Assembly: GCF_014650175.1 (NCBI RefSeq)
Contig: NZ_BMUL01000022.1
Coordinates: forward strand, 30,978-94,977
Source of the DNA: Streptomyces termitum
Lineage (GTDB): Bacteria; Actinomycetota; Actinomycetes; Streptomycetales; Streptomycetaceae
Length of the DNA stretch: 64,000 bases
Direction: 5' to 3'
The notes under the pieces were generated by a model that saw only the letters and a program-made list of their open reading frames with translations, was not told the DNA's origin and did no database searches. Positions 52,189 through 60,508 of the stretch are shown piece by piece (the first letter of the stretch is position 1; each line of letters begins with the position of its first letter). The position numbers and the translations under genes were made by a program.

Positions 52189-53442
52189 ATGACCAGCGAA
52201 CTGTTCTCACCCCTGCCCCTGCGCTCGGGCGGAGTGCTGCCCAACCGGATCGCCAAGGCGGCCATGGAGGAGAACATGGCCGGCGACGGCCAGCTGCCCG
52301 ACGAGCGGTTCCTCACGCTGTACCGCCGCTGGGCGGCCGGTGGCACCGGCCTGCTGATCACCGGCAACGTGATGGTGCACGCCGAGGCGCTGACCGGCCC
52401 CGCCGGCGTCGTCCTCGACGCGCGCGCCCCGCTGGAGCCGTTCGCCGCGTGGGCGCGGGCCGCGAAGTCCGGCGGCGGCGCGGTCTGGATGCAGCTCAAC
52501 CACCCCGGCCGCCAGGTCGGCTCCGACATGCCCGGCGTCGTGTGGGGCCCGTCCGACGTCCCGGTGGACCTCGGCCGGCACAGCGGCCGCTTCGGGCGGC
52601 CGACGCCCATGACCGCCGAGCGGATCGAGGCCACCGTCGCCCGGTTCGCGGTCACCGCCGCCCGCGCGGAGGAGGCCGGCTTCGACGGCGTGCAGATCCA
52701 CGCGGCGCACGGCTACCTGCTGTCGCAGTTCCTCTCCCCGCTGTCCAACCGGCGCACCGACCGGTGGGGCGGGCCGCTGGAGAACCGGGCCCGGATGCTC
52801 CTGGACACCGTCCGCGCCGTGCGCGCCGTCGTCTCCCCGTCCTTCGCGGTCTCGGTGAAGCTCAACTCCGCCGACTTCCAGCGCGGCGGCTTCGACGCCG
52901 AGGACGCGCGGCGGGTGATCGGGATGCTCGCCCCGCTCGGCGTCGACCTGGTCGAACTGTCGGGCGGCAATTACGAGAGCCCGGCGATGGCCGGGCGGCC
53001 CGCCGACGCGCGCACCCGGGCCCGGGAGGCGTACTTCCTCGACCTGGCGGAGGAACTGGTCGCGACCAGCCCCCTGCCGCTGATGCTCACCGGCGGCATC
53101 ACCCGGCGCGCCACCGCCGAGGAGGCGCTGCGCGGCGGGGTGGCGGTGGTCGGCATGGGCACCGCGCTCGCGGTCACCCCCGACCTGCCGCTGCGCTGGC
53201 AGCGGGGCGGCGAGGCCGACCGCCCGCTGCGGCCGGTGACCTGGTCCGACAAGACCCTCGCCTCGGCCGCCGGCATGGCGCAGGTCCGCCACCAGCTCCG
53301 CCGGCTCGCCCGGGGCGGCAGCCCCCGGCCGGGCACCCACCCGGCGCGCGCCCTGGTCTGCGAGGGACTGCGACAGCAGCGGGCGCTGCGCCGCTACCGC
53401 GCCTGGCTGCCCACCACGGAGGAGACCGGGCGGGCCGCGTAG
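52189..53442 (+). CDS. Old Yellow Enzyme family NADH:flavin oxidoreductase
   Basis: 417 residues of FMN-binding TIM barrel. 'PNRIAKAAMEENMA' starts the barrel; 'VWMQLNHPGRQ' and 'GVQIHAAHGYLLSQFLSPLSNRRTDRWGG' are the substrate and FMN sites of the 2,4-dienoyl-CoA reductase/OYE group, and 'LTGGITRRATAEEAL' the phosphate-binding turn. There is no iron-sulfur or second nucleotide domain, so it is the short OYE form that reduces activated C=C bonds. It follows the synthase operon by 90 bases but has its own promoter-operator. A role in reducing the synthase product is possible; stress-induced detoxification is the alternative. Confidence 0.93.
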   Translation: MTSELFSPLPLRSGGVLPNRIAKAAMEENMAGDGQLPDERFLTLYRRWAAGGTGLLITGNVMVHAEALTGPAGVVLDARAPLEPFAAWARAAKSGGGAVWMQLNHPGRQVGSDMPGVVWGPSDVPVDLGRHSGRFGRPTPMTAERIEATVARFAVTAARAEEAGFDGVQIHAAHGYLLSQFLSPLSNRRTDRWGGPLENRARMLLDTVRAVRAVVSPSFAVSVKLNSADFQRGGFDAEDARRVIGMLAPLGVDLVELSGGNYESPAMAGRPADARTRAREAYFLDLAEELVATSPLPLMLTGGITRRATAEEALRGGVAVVGMGTALAVTPDLPLRWQRGGEADRPLRPVTWSDKTLASAAGMAQVRHQLRRLARGGSPRPGTHPARALVCEGLRQQRALRRYRAWLPTTEETGRAA

Positions 53443-53616
53443 CAGGCCGGAAGGAGCCCGTCCCTCGTCGTCACGCGTCCGCGAGGAGCCCTTCCAGGGC
53501 CCGCGCCGCCTCGGGACGGCGGCCCGTCAGGAGCGCGCCGGACCCGATGCCCTCCGCCCGCCGCACCACCGAGGAGCGCCGCGAGGGCGTCCGTCGCCGG
53601 GGCGCGCGGGCCGGTG

Positions 53617-53647
53617 TTGACCTTCGAGCTGGTCGAAACCCGATGAT
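53617..53647 (+). promoter_or_regulatory. MerR-type promoter with 19-bp spacer, leaderless
   Basis: TTGACC and GATGAT are separated by 19 bases, the overlong spacing used by MerR regulators. The spacer holds the dyad TTCGA-GCTGG-TCGAA. The GTG start at 53654 is 7 bases after the -10 box, so the mRNA is probably leaderless. Autoregulation by the gene product is likely. Confidence 0.6.
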
Positions 53648-53653
53648 GACCGG

Positions 53654-54799
53654 GTGCCGCCTTCCGAACTGATGCCGATCGGGGTCTTCGCCCGGCGCAG
53701 CGGGCTGACCCCCAGCGCGCTGCGCTTCTACGCCGACTCCGGGCTGCTGCCCCCCGCCGAGGTCGACCCGGTCACCGGGTACCGCTACTACGCCGCCGAG
53801 CAGGTGGCGCGGGCGACCGCGCTGCGCCGGCTCCGCGAGATCGACGTGCCGCTCACCACCGCCCTGACGATCCTGGACGCCGGGCCCGAGGAGGCGTCCC
53901 GGCTGGTCGACGAGCACGTCGCCGGGATCCTCGGGGACGCGGCCGAGGCGCTGCGGAAGGCCGCCGTCATCAAGTCCGCGCTCGGCGGCGGCGCGTCCGG
54001 TCGGCCGGTCGCGGTGCTGAAGGGGCCGGTGCTGGCGGACGCGGTCGAGCAGGTCCTGACCGCGACCGCGCACGAGCCGGGGCTGCCGGTCCTGGCGGGG
54101 CTGCGGATCGAGGCGGACGGCGCGTCGGTCGCCCTGACCGCGACGGACCGGTACCGGCTGGCCCACCGGACCCTGGTGCCGGTGCGGCCGGCGGAGCGGG
54201 CGTGGGCGGGCACGGTGGACGGCGACGACCTGCGGGCGGCGGTCTCCGAGGTACGGCGCAGTCCGCTGGTCCGGCTCGAAGCGGTGCCCCACGGGCTCCG
54301 GCTCCGGATGCCGGGGCGGGCGGACCGGCACTGCCGGCTGCTGTCGGAGCCGTTCCCCGACCACCGGCTGCTGCTCGCGTCGCTGGAACCGGCGACCACC
54401 CGTGCGACGCTCGCGAAGCACGCCCTGCTGCGGGCCCTGGAGGAACAGCCGGGCGCGTACGTCGCGCTGCGGGTGACGGGCGGCGCCGTGACCGTCCGGG
54501 CGCTGCCGGACGGACCGGAGGGCGCGGAGCTGCCGGCCGTCACGGAGGGTCCGGAGGTGACGGTCCGGTTCGGGCTGACCACGCTCCATCCCGCCGTGAG
54601 CACCGTGATCGGCCCCGACGTGATGCTGGACCTGCGGGGCGGGACCGGGCCCGCGACGGTCCGCTCCGCCGATCGCGGCGACCTCACCACCCTGGCGATG
54701 CCCGTCGCCCCCGGACTCCCCCCGGACCCCGAAGATCCCGACGACCACTCCGACCACTCCAGCCACGACCCCGACCACGACCCCGAGGAGCACCTGTGA
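53654..54799 (+). CDS. MerR regulator fused to a DNA-polymerase sliding-clamp-like domain
   Basis: 381 residues. Residues 5-75 are a MerR DNA-binding domain ('PIGVFARRSGLTPSALRFYADSGLLPPAEVDPVTGYRYY'). From about 120 to 360 the sequence reads like the second and third domains of the beta clamp DnaN: 'ALTATDRYRLAHRTL', 'LLSEPFPDHRLLL', 'GAYVALRVTGGAVTVRAL' and a late hydrophobic 'DLTTLAMPVAP' where the clamp has its VMPMRL end. An acidic His/Asp tail closes it. The combination occurs in annotated actinobacterial proteins, but its ligand is unknown. The next gene overlaps the stop (GTGA), suggesting a functional pair. Confidence 0.85.
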   Translation: MPPSELMPIGVFARRSGLTPSALRFYADSGLLPPAEVDPVTGYRYYAAEQVARATALRRLREIDVPLTTALTILDAGPEEASRLVDEHVAGILGDAAEALRKAAVIKSALGGGASGRPVAVLKGPVLADAVEQVLTATAHEPGLPVLAGLRIEADGASVALTATDRYRLAHRTLVPVRPAERAWAGTVDGDDLRAAVSEVRRSPLVRLEAVPHGLRLRMPGRADRHCRLLSEPFPDHRLLLASLEPATTRATLAKHALLRALEEQPGAYVALRVTGGAVTVRALPDGPEGAELPAVTEGPEVTVRFGLTTLHPAVSTVIGPDVMLDLRGGTGPATVRSADRGDLTTLAMPVAPGLPPDPEDPDDHSDHSSHDPDHDPEEHL

Positions 54800-55338
54800 C
54801 GACCACGCCCGAGACCCCGACCACCCCGGCCACCCCCGATCCCGTCATGGAGGCCATCGCCGCGGCCGTCGTCGAGGGCCACGGCGGCGACACCGCCGCC
54901 GCCCGGCGACGGCTCCTGGAGCTGTGGGCGTCGATCGGCGTCACCGGCGACGCGCTGCACCGCTGCTCGCTGGCCCACCACCTGGCGGACCTGTACGAGG
55001 ACCCGGCCCAGGCCCTCGCCTGGGACATCCGCGCCCTGGACGCCGCCGCCGCGTTGACCGAGCGGCGCGCCCAGGAGCACCACGCCGATCTCAGCGTCGC
55101 GGGTTTCCATCCCTCCCTGCACCTCAACCTGGCCGACTGCTACCGCCGGCTGGGCTCCTTCGAGGCCGCGGCGGAGCACATCGACGCGGCGCGCGAACAC
55201 CTGCACGCCCTGCCCCGCGCGCCCTACGGGGACATGATCCGGGGCGCCGTCGAAGAGGTGGCCGAGGCCGTGGCCCGGCAGGACCGGACACCCCGGTCCT
55301 CCGCCCCCGGCCCCGTCTCTGCCTCTGTCTCCGGGTGA
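54796..55338 (+). CDS. Helical TPR-like protein coupled to the MerR-clamp gene
   Basis: 180 residues, starting with a GTG that overlaps the upstream stop. The body is helical, with TPR-like pairs ('HRCSLAHHLADLYEDPAQALAWDIRALDAA' and 'PSLHLNLADCYRRLGSFEAAAEHIDAARE'). Similar short TPR proteins are known in streptomycetes as tetratricopeptide-repeat partners of regulators. No catalytic motif. Probably binds the upstream regulator or its effector, which is inference. Confidence 0.8.
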   Translation: MTTTPETPTTPATPDPVMEAIAAAVVEGHGGDTAAARRRLLELWASIGVTGDALHRCSLAHHLADLYEDPAQALAWDIRALDAAAALTERRAQEHHADLSVAGFHPSLHLNLADCYRRLGSFEAAAEHIDAAREHLHALPRAPYGDMIRGAVEEVAEAVARQDRTPRSSAPGPVSASVSG

Positions 55339-55356
55339 GGCGTCACGGGTGACGCG

Positions 55357-56523
55357 TCACGCCCAGCGGCCGAGTTCGGCGTCGATCCGGGGGTCCGTGC
55401 GGACCCACACCTCGCCGGTGGCGGCCCCCGGCGGCGCGTCGACGCGTTCGAGCCCCAGCGTGCCGATCAGCCGGAGGAGTTCGTCCCGGCTCCCGCCCGT
55501 CCGTTCCAGGGCGTGGCCGTCGAAGAAGACGTAGTGCACGTCCCAGCGGTCGTTGTAGCCGGAGTCGGCCCAGATCCGGCAGAAGCGGTCCAGCGTCTCC
55601 CGGTCGGCGGGGGCGGGCGCGGGGACGGCGGCGGTCTCCGCGAAGGCCGCCGCGACGTCCTCGGCGCGCCACCCCGGCGCCGCCCGCGCGACCGTCTCGG
55701 GGGTGAGGCCGGCCCCGGTGAGGAAGGGGTCGAGCAGCCGGCCGGTCCCGGTGTCCCCGATCTCCGCCCCGGTCTCGCGCAGCCGGTCCACCAGGCCGGT
55801 CGCCATGGCGCAGGGGCCCGAGAGGTGGAAGACGCCGGTGGCGGCCGGCAGGGCGCCGCCCGCGGTCTCCGCGGCGGGCGTGTTCCGCGCCAGGGCGAGG
55901 AGATCCTCCGGCACGCCGTCGTACAGTGCCGCGTGCGCGCCGTCCGGGGAGCCGAGGGCGCCGTCGGGGTCGTACGTCACCAGCAGGGCGCGCCCGCCGG
56001 TGGTCCACCAGGCGTCGACGGTGCCTCCCGCGCCGTCCCCGAAGCCGAAGCGGGTGACCTCGCCGTCGGTCGTCGGCGCGCGTCCCCCGGCGCGGGTCAG
56101 GAGCTCCAGCCTGCGGCGCAGTTCGCGCGGGTGGGTGCGGCGCAGCGGGGACGTCTCGAAGGCGTTCCGGAGCCGTGCCCGCGCGAGGTCGGCGAGGTCC
56201 GGCAGCCAGGGCCCGAAGCGGTCGAGGGAGGCGAACCCGCCGCGGGCGAAATTGACGACCAGGGTGCGGTAGGCGCCGCCGCCGTCGACGACGCGGTACG
56301 CGCTCCGCCCGTCGCCCGCCCCGCGGACCCGGGCGACGGCCTCCTCCTCGAAGAGGAACACGAGCGCGTCCCCGGTCTCCGCGTCCTCGACGCGGACCGA
56401 GGTGCTGTCGTCGTCGAGGTGCGCCTCCATGAAGTCCGCGAACGCGTCGAAGGCGGAGCGGGTGCCGTCGGGGTGCCAGGTCCGCTCGGTGCCCTCGCCG
56501 TCGCTGAAGGTCAGTGTCCTCAT
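55357..56523 (-). CDS. Hypothetical protein
   Basis: 388 residues from the ATG at 56523 (GAGGA six bases upstream). No signal peptide or membrane helix. An N-terminal beta domain ('RTLTFSDGEGTERTWHPDGT', 'VRVEDAETGDALVFLFEEEAVARV') is followed by a second unit around 'TRFGFGDGAGGTVDAWWTTGGRALLVTYDPDG', and a C-terminal unit with 'FCRIWADSGYNDRWDVHYVFFDGHAL'. I recognise no family. It lies next to a candidate immunity gene and could belong to a polymorphic-toxin immunity group, but nothing in the sequence proves it. Confidence 0.7.
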   Translation of the reverse strand: MRTLTFSDGEGTERTWHPDGTRSAFDAFADFMEAHLDDDSTSVRVEDAETGDALVFLFEEEAVARVRGAGDGRSAYRVVDGGGAYRTLVVNFARGGFASLDRFGPWLPDLADLARARLRNAFETSPLRRTHPRELRRRLELLTRAGGRAPTTDGEVTRFGFGDGAGGTVDAWWTTGGRALLVTYDPDGALGSPDGAHAALYDGVPEDLLALARNTPAAETAGGALPAATGVFHLSGPCAMATGLVDRLRETGAEIGDTGTGRLLDPFLTGAGLTPETVARAAPGWRAEDVAAAFAETAAVPAPAPADRETLDRFCRIWADSGYNDRWDVHYVFFDGHALERTGGSRDELLRLIGTLGLERVDAPPGAATGEVWVRTDPRIDAELGRWA

Positions 56524-56649
56524 CGTCGTCCTCGCCGTGTGCCGTCGTGGTGGTTCCCCGCCGAGCGTCGCACGCGCGGTGCGCGCTCCGGTCCGCGCCC
56601 CCGTGCGGGCGTGCCCGGTGGCGGCCGGGCCCGCCAGTAGGCTGCTCGC

Positions 56650-57051
56650 GTGTTCGAATATCACGGCTGGATCAGTGTCCAGGAGAGCGCCGGCGCCGAT
56701 GACGACGATCCCGGGAGCTTCCGGCTCAAGGGGATCGTGGCGGCCATCGAGAGCCGGATCAGGGAGATCGACAGTCAGCACCTGCTCGACCTCCGGTGGA
56801 TGAACGGCGAGGCGTTCGTGCACTTCGGCGGGTTGCGGAACCACCGCGACCCGGAGGTCCTGGACTTCTTCGGCGAGATCGGCCGGTGGGCGCCGGGCTC
56901 GTACGGCCTCCTGCACGTACGGGACGACGAGGACCCCGGTCACGAGAACGAGGTCCGGGTCCTCCGGATGGTGCGCGGCGCGCTCTTCGAGGACGTGGAG
57001 GCGTCCCTGTCGCCGTGCGTCCCCGTGCTGGAGGACCCCTACGAGGCGTGA
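56650..57051 (+). CDS. Candidate Imm7-family immunity protein
   Basis: 133 residues from a GTG at 56650. 'MFEYHGWISVQESA' is the Imm7 signature start; 'LRWMNGEAFVHFGGLRNHRD', 'GSYGLLHVRDDED' and 'NEVRVLRMVRGALFE' continue in that pattern, and the length fits. Imm7 proteins protect against secreted toxins. No toxin gene is visible in the window, so the protein would be an orphan immunity. Divergent from the hypothetical gene, followed by a strong terminator. Confidence 0.6.
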   Translation: MFEYHGWISVQESAGADDDDPGSFRLKGIVAAIESRIREIDSQHLLDLRWMNGEAFVHFGGLRNHRDPEVLDFFGEIGRWAPGSYGLLHVRDDEDPGHENEVRVLRMVRGALFEDVEASLSPCVPVLEDPYEA

Positions 57052-57079
57052 CGCCTCCCGATCCCCTTCGAGCGACCCC

Positions 57080-57111
57080 GCGCGGGCCCGGCCGAGAGGC
57101 CGGGCCCGCGC
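57080..57111. terminator. Hairpin terminator between convergent genes
   Basis: GCGCGGGCCCGGCC (57080-57093), loop GAGA, and its perfect complement (57098-57111), followed by TTCCGTT. It lies 29 bases after the Imm7-like gene and faces the DUF302 gene. Confidence 0.8.
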
Positions 57112-57134
57112 TTCCGTTCCGGGCGTCCCCTCCG

Positions 57135-57533
57135 TCACACCGAGCCGGTCTCCAGCGAGGCGAGGGCCGCGTCGAGGCGCCGGGTGGCTTCCCGCGCGAC
57201 GGGTTCCATGGCGGCGAGGCCGGTGAGGGAGACCATGGTGCCGGGGTCGATGGCCTGGACGACGACCTGGTCGCCCTCGGTCCGGACCACGACGTTGCAG
57301 GGCAGCAGCAGCCCGATCGAGGGGTCGGCCTCCAGGGCGCGCTTGGCGAGCGGCGGATTGCAGGCACCCAGGATCAGGTACGGCTCCATGGCGTGGCCGA
57401 GCTTGGCCTTGAGGGTGGCCTGGACGTCGATCTCGGTGAGGACGCCGAAGCCCTGCTCCCCCAGACTCCGCCGGACGGCCTGCTCGGCCTCCTCGAACGT
57501 CGTGTTCAGTCTCACGGTGCGGTCGTAGGACAC
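57135..57533 (-). CDS. DUF302 protein of the sulfur-stress regulon
   Basis: 132 residues. 'FEEAEQAVRRSLGEQGFGVLTEIDVQATLKAKLG' and 'YLILGACNPPLAKRALEADPSIGLLLPCNVVVR' are the DUF302 pattern, with the conserved Cys in both parts. DUF302 proteins are common in persulfide and thiosulfate gene clusters; a role in binding sulfane sulfur is inferred, not shown. The GTG at 57533 follows GGGAG. Two CstR-type operators lie 80-130 bases upstream, shared with the divergent rhodanese gene. Confidence 0.85.
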   Translation of the reverse strand: MSYDRTVRLNTTFEEAEQAVRRSLGEQGFGVLTEIDVQATLKAKLGHAMEPYLILGACNPPLAKRALEADPSIGLLLPCNVVVRTEGDQVVVQAIDPGTMVSLTGLAAMEPVAREATRRLDAALASLETGSV

Positions 57534-57612
57534 GTGCTCCCACCTCGTCTCTCGTACGGCCCGCGGCGTCGGCACACGGTGTGCGCGGGCGGGCCGCTCC
57601 TCTCCGCAAAGA

Positions 57613-57660
57613 TACCCCCGGGGGTAAGAGTGTTAGGGTGATGACATACCCCTGGGGGTA
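57613..57660. promoter_or_regulatory. Two CstR-type operators between divergent sulfur genes
   Basis: TACCCCCGGGGGTA (57613-57626) and TACCCCTGGGGGTA (57647-57660) match the G/C-tract palindromes bound by CsoR/CstR repressors. They flank the space in which both divergent promoters must lie, so one repressor could control the DUF302 gene and the rhodanese-TauE pair. Confidence 0.8.
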
Positions 57661-57802
57661 ATTTTCGCGCGAATGGCCCAGCCGTCGCCCGCGCGAACGG
57701 CGCGGTCGCGCCCCCGCCGGCACGGCGGAACCCGACGGGCCCGGGAGCCACCCGGCCGCCCCTCCCGCACCCCCGGGCGAGAACCAGAAAGGCGAGTCGC
57801 CG

Positions 57803-58168
57803 ATGTTCCTCTTCCGTAAGAGCCAAGAGCGCCTGTCCGTGGACGAGGCCCGCACCAGGACCACCGGGGAGCACCCCGAAGCCGTCCTGCTGGACGTGCG
57901 GGAGAAGCCCGAGTGGCGGGCCGGGCACGCGCCGGGCGCGGTGCACGCCCCGCTGACCGGGCTGGTCGCAGGCGCCGCGCCGCCCCCGGCGGCGCAGGGC
58001 CGCCCGCTCGTGGTGATCTGTCGCAGCGGGCACCGCTCACAGCAGGCCGCGAAGCTCCTCGCCGAGCGGGGCGCGGCGGCGGTCGACGTCAAGGGCGGCA
58101 TGAACGCGTGGGCCGCCGCCGGATTCCCGGTCGTCGACGAGCGCGGGAACAGCGGCTCGATAGCGTGA
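57803..58168 (+). CDS. Single-domain rhodanese
   Basis: 121 residues. 'AVLLDVREKPEWRAGHAPGA' and the active loop 'VVICRSGHRSQQAAKLL' with the catalytic Cys are intact, followed by 'VDVKGGMNAWAAAGFPV'. Rhodaneses carry sulfane sulfur as a Cys-persulfide. GAAAGG lies before the ATG at 57803. The stop overlaps the TauE/SafE start (GTGA), so sulfur transfer and export are made together. Regulated by CstR-type operators upstream. Confidence 0.93.
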   Translation: MFLFRKSQERLSVDEARTRTTGEHPEAVLLDVREKPEWRAGHAPGAVHAPLTGLVAGAAPPPAAQGRPLVVICRSGHRSQQAAKLLAERGAAAVDVKGGMNAWAAAGFPVVDERGNSGSIA

Positions 58169-58908
58169 GCACGCTGATCCTCGCGCTCGCCGCCGGAGCC
58201 GTCATCGGCCTCGCCCTCGGCGCCCTCGGCGGCGGTGGCAGCGTCCTGGCCGTTCCGGCCCTGATCTACCTGCTGGGCTTCTCCCCCGCGTCGGCGACCA
58301 CCGCCGCCCTCCTGATCGTCACGGCGACCTCGGCCACCGCCCTCTTCGCGCACGCGCGCGACGGGAACGTGGCCTGGCGGACCGGCGCCCTGTTCGCCGC
58401 CGCGGGCGTCGTCCCCGCCTTCCTCGCCGGGGCCGCCGCCGGGCACCTCCCGGCGGCGGCGCTGACCATCGCCTTCTCGGTGGTGGCCGCGCTCGCGGCC
58501 GTACGGATGCTCCGGCCCTCGCGCGCCGAGCCGCCGGAGCGGATCCGTCCGGCCAAGGCGGCCGGCGCGGGCGCCGGACTCGGTGCCGTGACGGGCTTCC
58601 TCGGCGTGGGCGGCGGTTTCCTCGCCGTTCCCGCCCTGGTCGGCGTCCTCGGTCTGCGCATGCGCCAGGCCGTGGGCACCAGTCTGCTGGTGATCACCGT
58701 CAACTCCCTGGCCGCGCTCTCCGCACGGGCGGGCACCGGCGGTGACCTGCGCTGGGAGGTGATCGCCCCGTTCACCGGCGCCGCGATCCTCGGCGCCTGG
58801 GACGGCAAGCGCCTCGCCGCGAAGATCACCGGCCAGGGGCTGCAGCGGATCTTCGCGTTCGTCCTGCTGGGCGTGGCGGTCTTCATGCTCGTCGACGCCG
58901 CGGTCTGA
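58165..58908 (+). CDS. TauE/SafE family sulfur-compound exporter
   Basis: 247 residues, about eight membrane helices. The duplicated Gly-rich motifs 'GALGGGGSVLAVPALIYLLG' and 'GFLGVGGGFLAVPALVGVLGLRMRQAVGTSLL' are the TauE/SafE signature. In sulfur regulons this family is proposed to export sulfite or thiosulfate produced by persulfide oxidation. The start is a GTG overlapping the rhodanese stop. Substrate is inferred from context. Confidence 0.9.
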   Translation: MSTLILALAAGAVIGLALGALGGGGSVLAVPALIYLLGFSPASATTAALLIVTATSATALFAHARDGNVAWRTGALFAAAGVVPAFLAGAAAGHLPAAALTIAFSVVAALAAVRMLRPSRAEPPERIRPAKAAGAGAGLGAVTGFLGVGGGFLAVPALVGVLGLRMRQAVGTSLLVITVNSLAALSARAGTGGDLRWEVIAPFTGAAILGAWDGKRLAAKITGQGLQRIFAFVLLGVAVFMLVDAAV

Positions 58909-58927
58909 CCGGCCACCGTGACCCAGA

Positions 58928-58999
58928 ATACCCAGGGGGGTATTTGACTTCCGAGGGGAAGCCCCCTTACGGTCGAAGACATAAATACCCCCGGGGGTA
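58928..58999 (+). promoter_or_regulatory. Promoter flanked by two CstR-type operators
   Basis: ATACCCAGGGGGGTAT (58928-58943) abuts the -35 box TTGACT (58944-58949); a 17-base spacer and TTACGG (58967-58972) follow; the second operator TACCCCCGGGGGTA lies at 58986-58999 in the start region. This is a textbook arrangement for repression of the dioxygenase gene, whose GTG is at 59089. Confidence 0.8.
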
Positions 59000-59088
59000 C
59001 ATGAGGGCGGAGGACCGCCCCGTACCCCCACCCCGTCCCCATCCGCCCCACCCCAGGTGGGCGCCGGTTCCTCAGGAGGGAATGCGCC

Positions 59089-60465
59089 GTGTTCTTCACC
59101 CAGTACTACCTCGACTGCCTCTCCCAGGCGTCGTACATGATCGCCGACGAAAAGACCCAGCAGGCCGTGGTCGTCGACCCGCGCCGCGACGTCTCGGAGT
59201 ACCTCGCCGACGCCCGGGCCCACGGCTTCACCGTCGTCGGCGTCATCAACACCCACTTCCACGCCGACTTCGTCGCGGGGCACCTGGAGATGGCGGCCGA
59301 GACCGGCGCCTGGATCGGCTACGGCTCCCGCGCCGAGACCGAGTACCCGATCCGCCACCTCGCCGAGGGCGAGCGGATCCCGCTGGGCGACGTCGCGCTG
59401 GAGATCATGGAGACCCCCGGGCACACGCCCGAGTCGATCAGCGTCCTGGTGTACGAGCACGCCGACGACGAGGCCGCGTACGGCGTCCTGACCGGCGACG
59501 CCCTCTTCATCGGCGACGTCGGCCGCCCCGACCTCCTCGCCTCGGTCGGCGTGACCGCCGAGGAGCTGGGCGGGATGCTCCACGACAGCGTGCAGAACAA
59601 GCTGATGGGCCTGCCCGACGAGGTCCGCGTCTTCCCCGCGCACGGCGCGGGATCGGCCTGCGGCAAGAACCTCTCGACGGAGAAGCAGTCCACCATCGGC
59701 GAGCAGCGCGCCACCAACTACGCCTGCGCCCCGATGGACCGCGAGGACTTCGTCGCGCTCGTCACCGCCGGCCAGTCCACCGCCCCGGGCTACTTCGCGT
59801 ACGACGCCGAGCTCAACCGCAAGGAGCGCCCGCTGTACGACGGGACCGCGGCCGCCCGGCCGCTGTCCCTGGACGAGTTCACCGCGCTGCGGACCGGCGG
59901 CGCCGTCGTCGTCGACACCCGCGACCCGCAGGAGTTCGCCGCCGGCCATCTGCGCGGCGCGGTCAACCTGCCCGCCGACGGCCGCTTCGCCGAGCAGGCC
60001 GGCACCGTCCTCGACCCGTCCGACGAGCTGCTCGTCATGGCCCCGCAGAACCGCGAGGAGGAGGTCGTCACCCGCCTCGCCCGCATCGGCTTCGACCACG
60101 TCACGGGTTACGTCCGCAACCCCGAGGACGCCCTGCGGGTCCTGGCGGACGAGGTCGCCCCCGCCAGCCGCCTCACCGCCGCCCACCTGCGGACCGCCCT
60201 CGCCGGCGACCACCCGCCGGTCGTCGTCGACGTCCGCACCTGCGGCGAGCGCGAGGCCGACGGCTTCATCCCCGAGGCCCTGCACATCCCGCTGAGCGAG
60301 CTGCCCGCGCGGGCCGCCGAGCTCCCCGCCGACCGGCCGCTCGTCCTGCACTGCGCCGGCGGCCACCGCTCCTCCATCGCGGCCAGCCTGCTGCGCCACC
60401 GGGGCGTGCGGGACGTCTCCGACATCCTCGGCGGATACGCCGCCTGGTCCCTCACCGCCGCCTGA
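59089..60465 (+). CDS. Persulfide dioxygenase-rhodanese fusion (CstB/Blh-like)
   Basis: 458 residues. Residues 1-240 are a metallo-beta-lactamase fold of the persulfide dioxygenase kind: 'THFHADFVAGH' (His56, His58), 'METPGHTPES' and 'LTGDALFIGDVGRPDLL' give the iron ligands His, His, Asp. Two rhodanese domains follow: the first (about 260-345) lacks the active Cys (the loop reads 'MAPQNREEE'), the second (about 355-455) has it ('LHCAGGHRSSIAASLL'). The protein would oxidise glutathione- or bacillithiol-type persulfide (mycothiol here) to sulfite and pass sulfur on. GGAGGG precedes the GTG at 59089. Under CstR-type control. Confidence 0.93.
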   Translation: MFFTQYYLDCLSQASYMIADEKTQQAVVVDPRRDVSEYLADARAHGFTVVGVINTHFHADFVAGHLEMAAETGAWIGYGSRAETEYPIRHLAEGERIPLGDVALEIMETPGHTPESISVLVYEHADDEAAYGVLTGDALFIGDVGRPDLLASVGVTAEELGGMLHDSVQNKLMGLPDEVRVFPAHGAGSACGKNLSTEKQSTIGEQRATNYACAPMDREDFVALVTAGQSTAPGYFAYDAELNRKERPLYDGTAAARPLSLDEFTALRTGGAVVVDTRDPQEFAAGHLRGAVNLPADGRFAEQAGTVLDPSDELLVMAPQNREEEVVTRLARIGFDHVTGYVRNPEDALRVLADEVAPASRLTAAHLRTALAGDHPPVVVDVRTCGEREADGFIPEALHIPLSELPARAAELPADRPLVLHCAGGHRSSIAASLLRHRGVRDVSDILGGYAAWSLTAA

Positions 60466-60508
60466 CCCTCCCCCTCCCCCCTCCCCACTTCTCCCCGGAG
60501 CCCTTTAA

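Noticed and set aside
55340..55355. Short inverted repeat GCGTCA-CGGG-TGACGC as terminator between convergent genes
   Set aside because: Only 6 base pairs, too weak to report as a separate feature.
55357..60399. Continuous minus-strand frame of 1680 codons covering several genes
   Set aside because: Only its last 388 codons (the gene at 55357-56523) have normal protein character; the rest is antisense to the well-defined sulfur genes.
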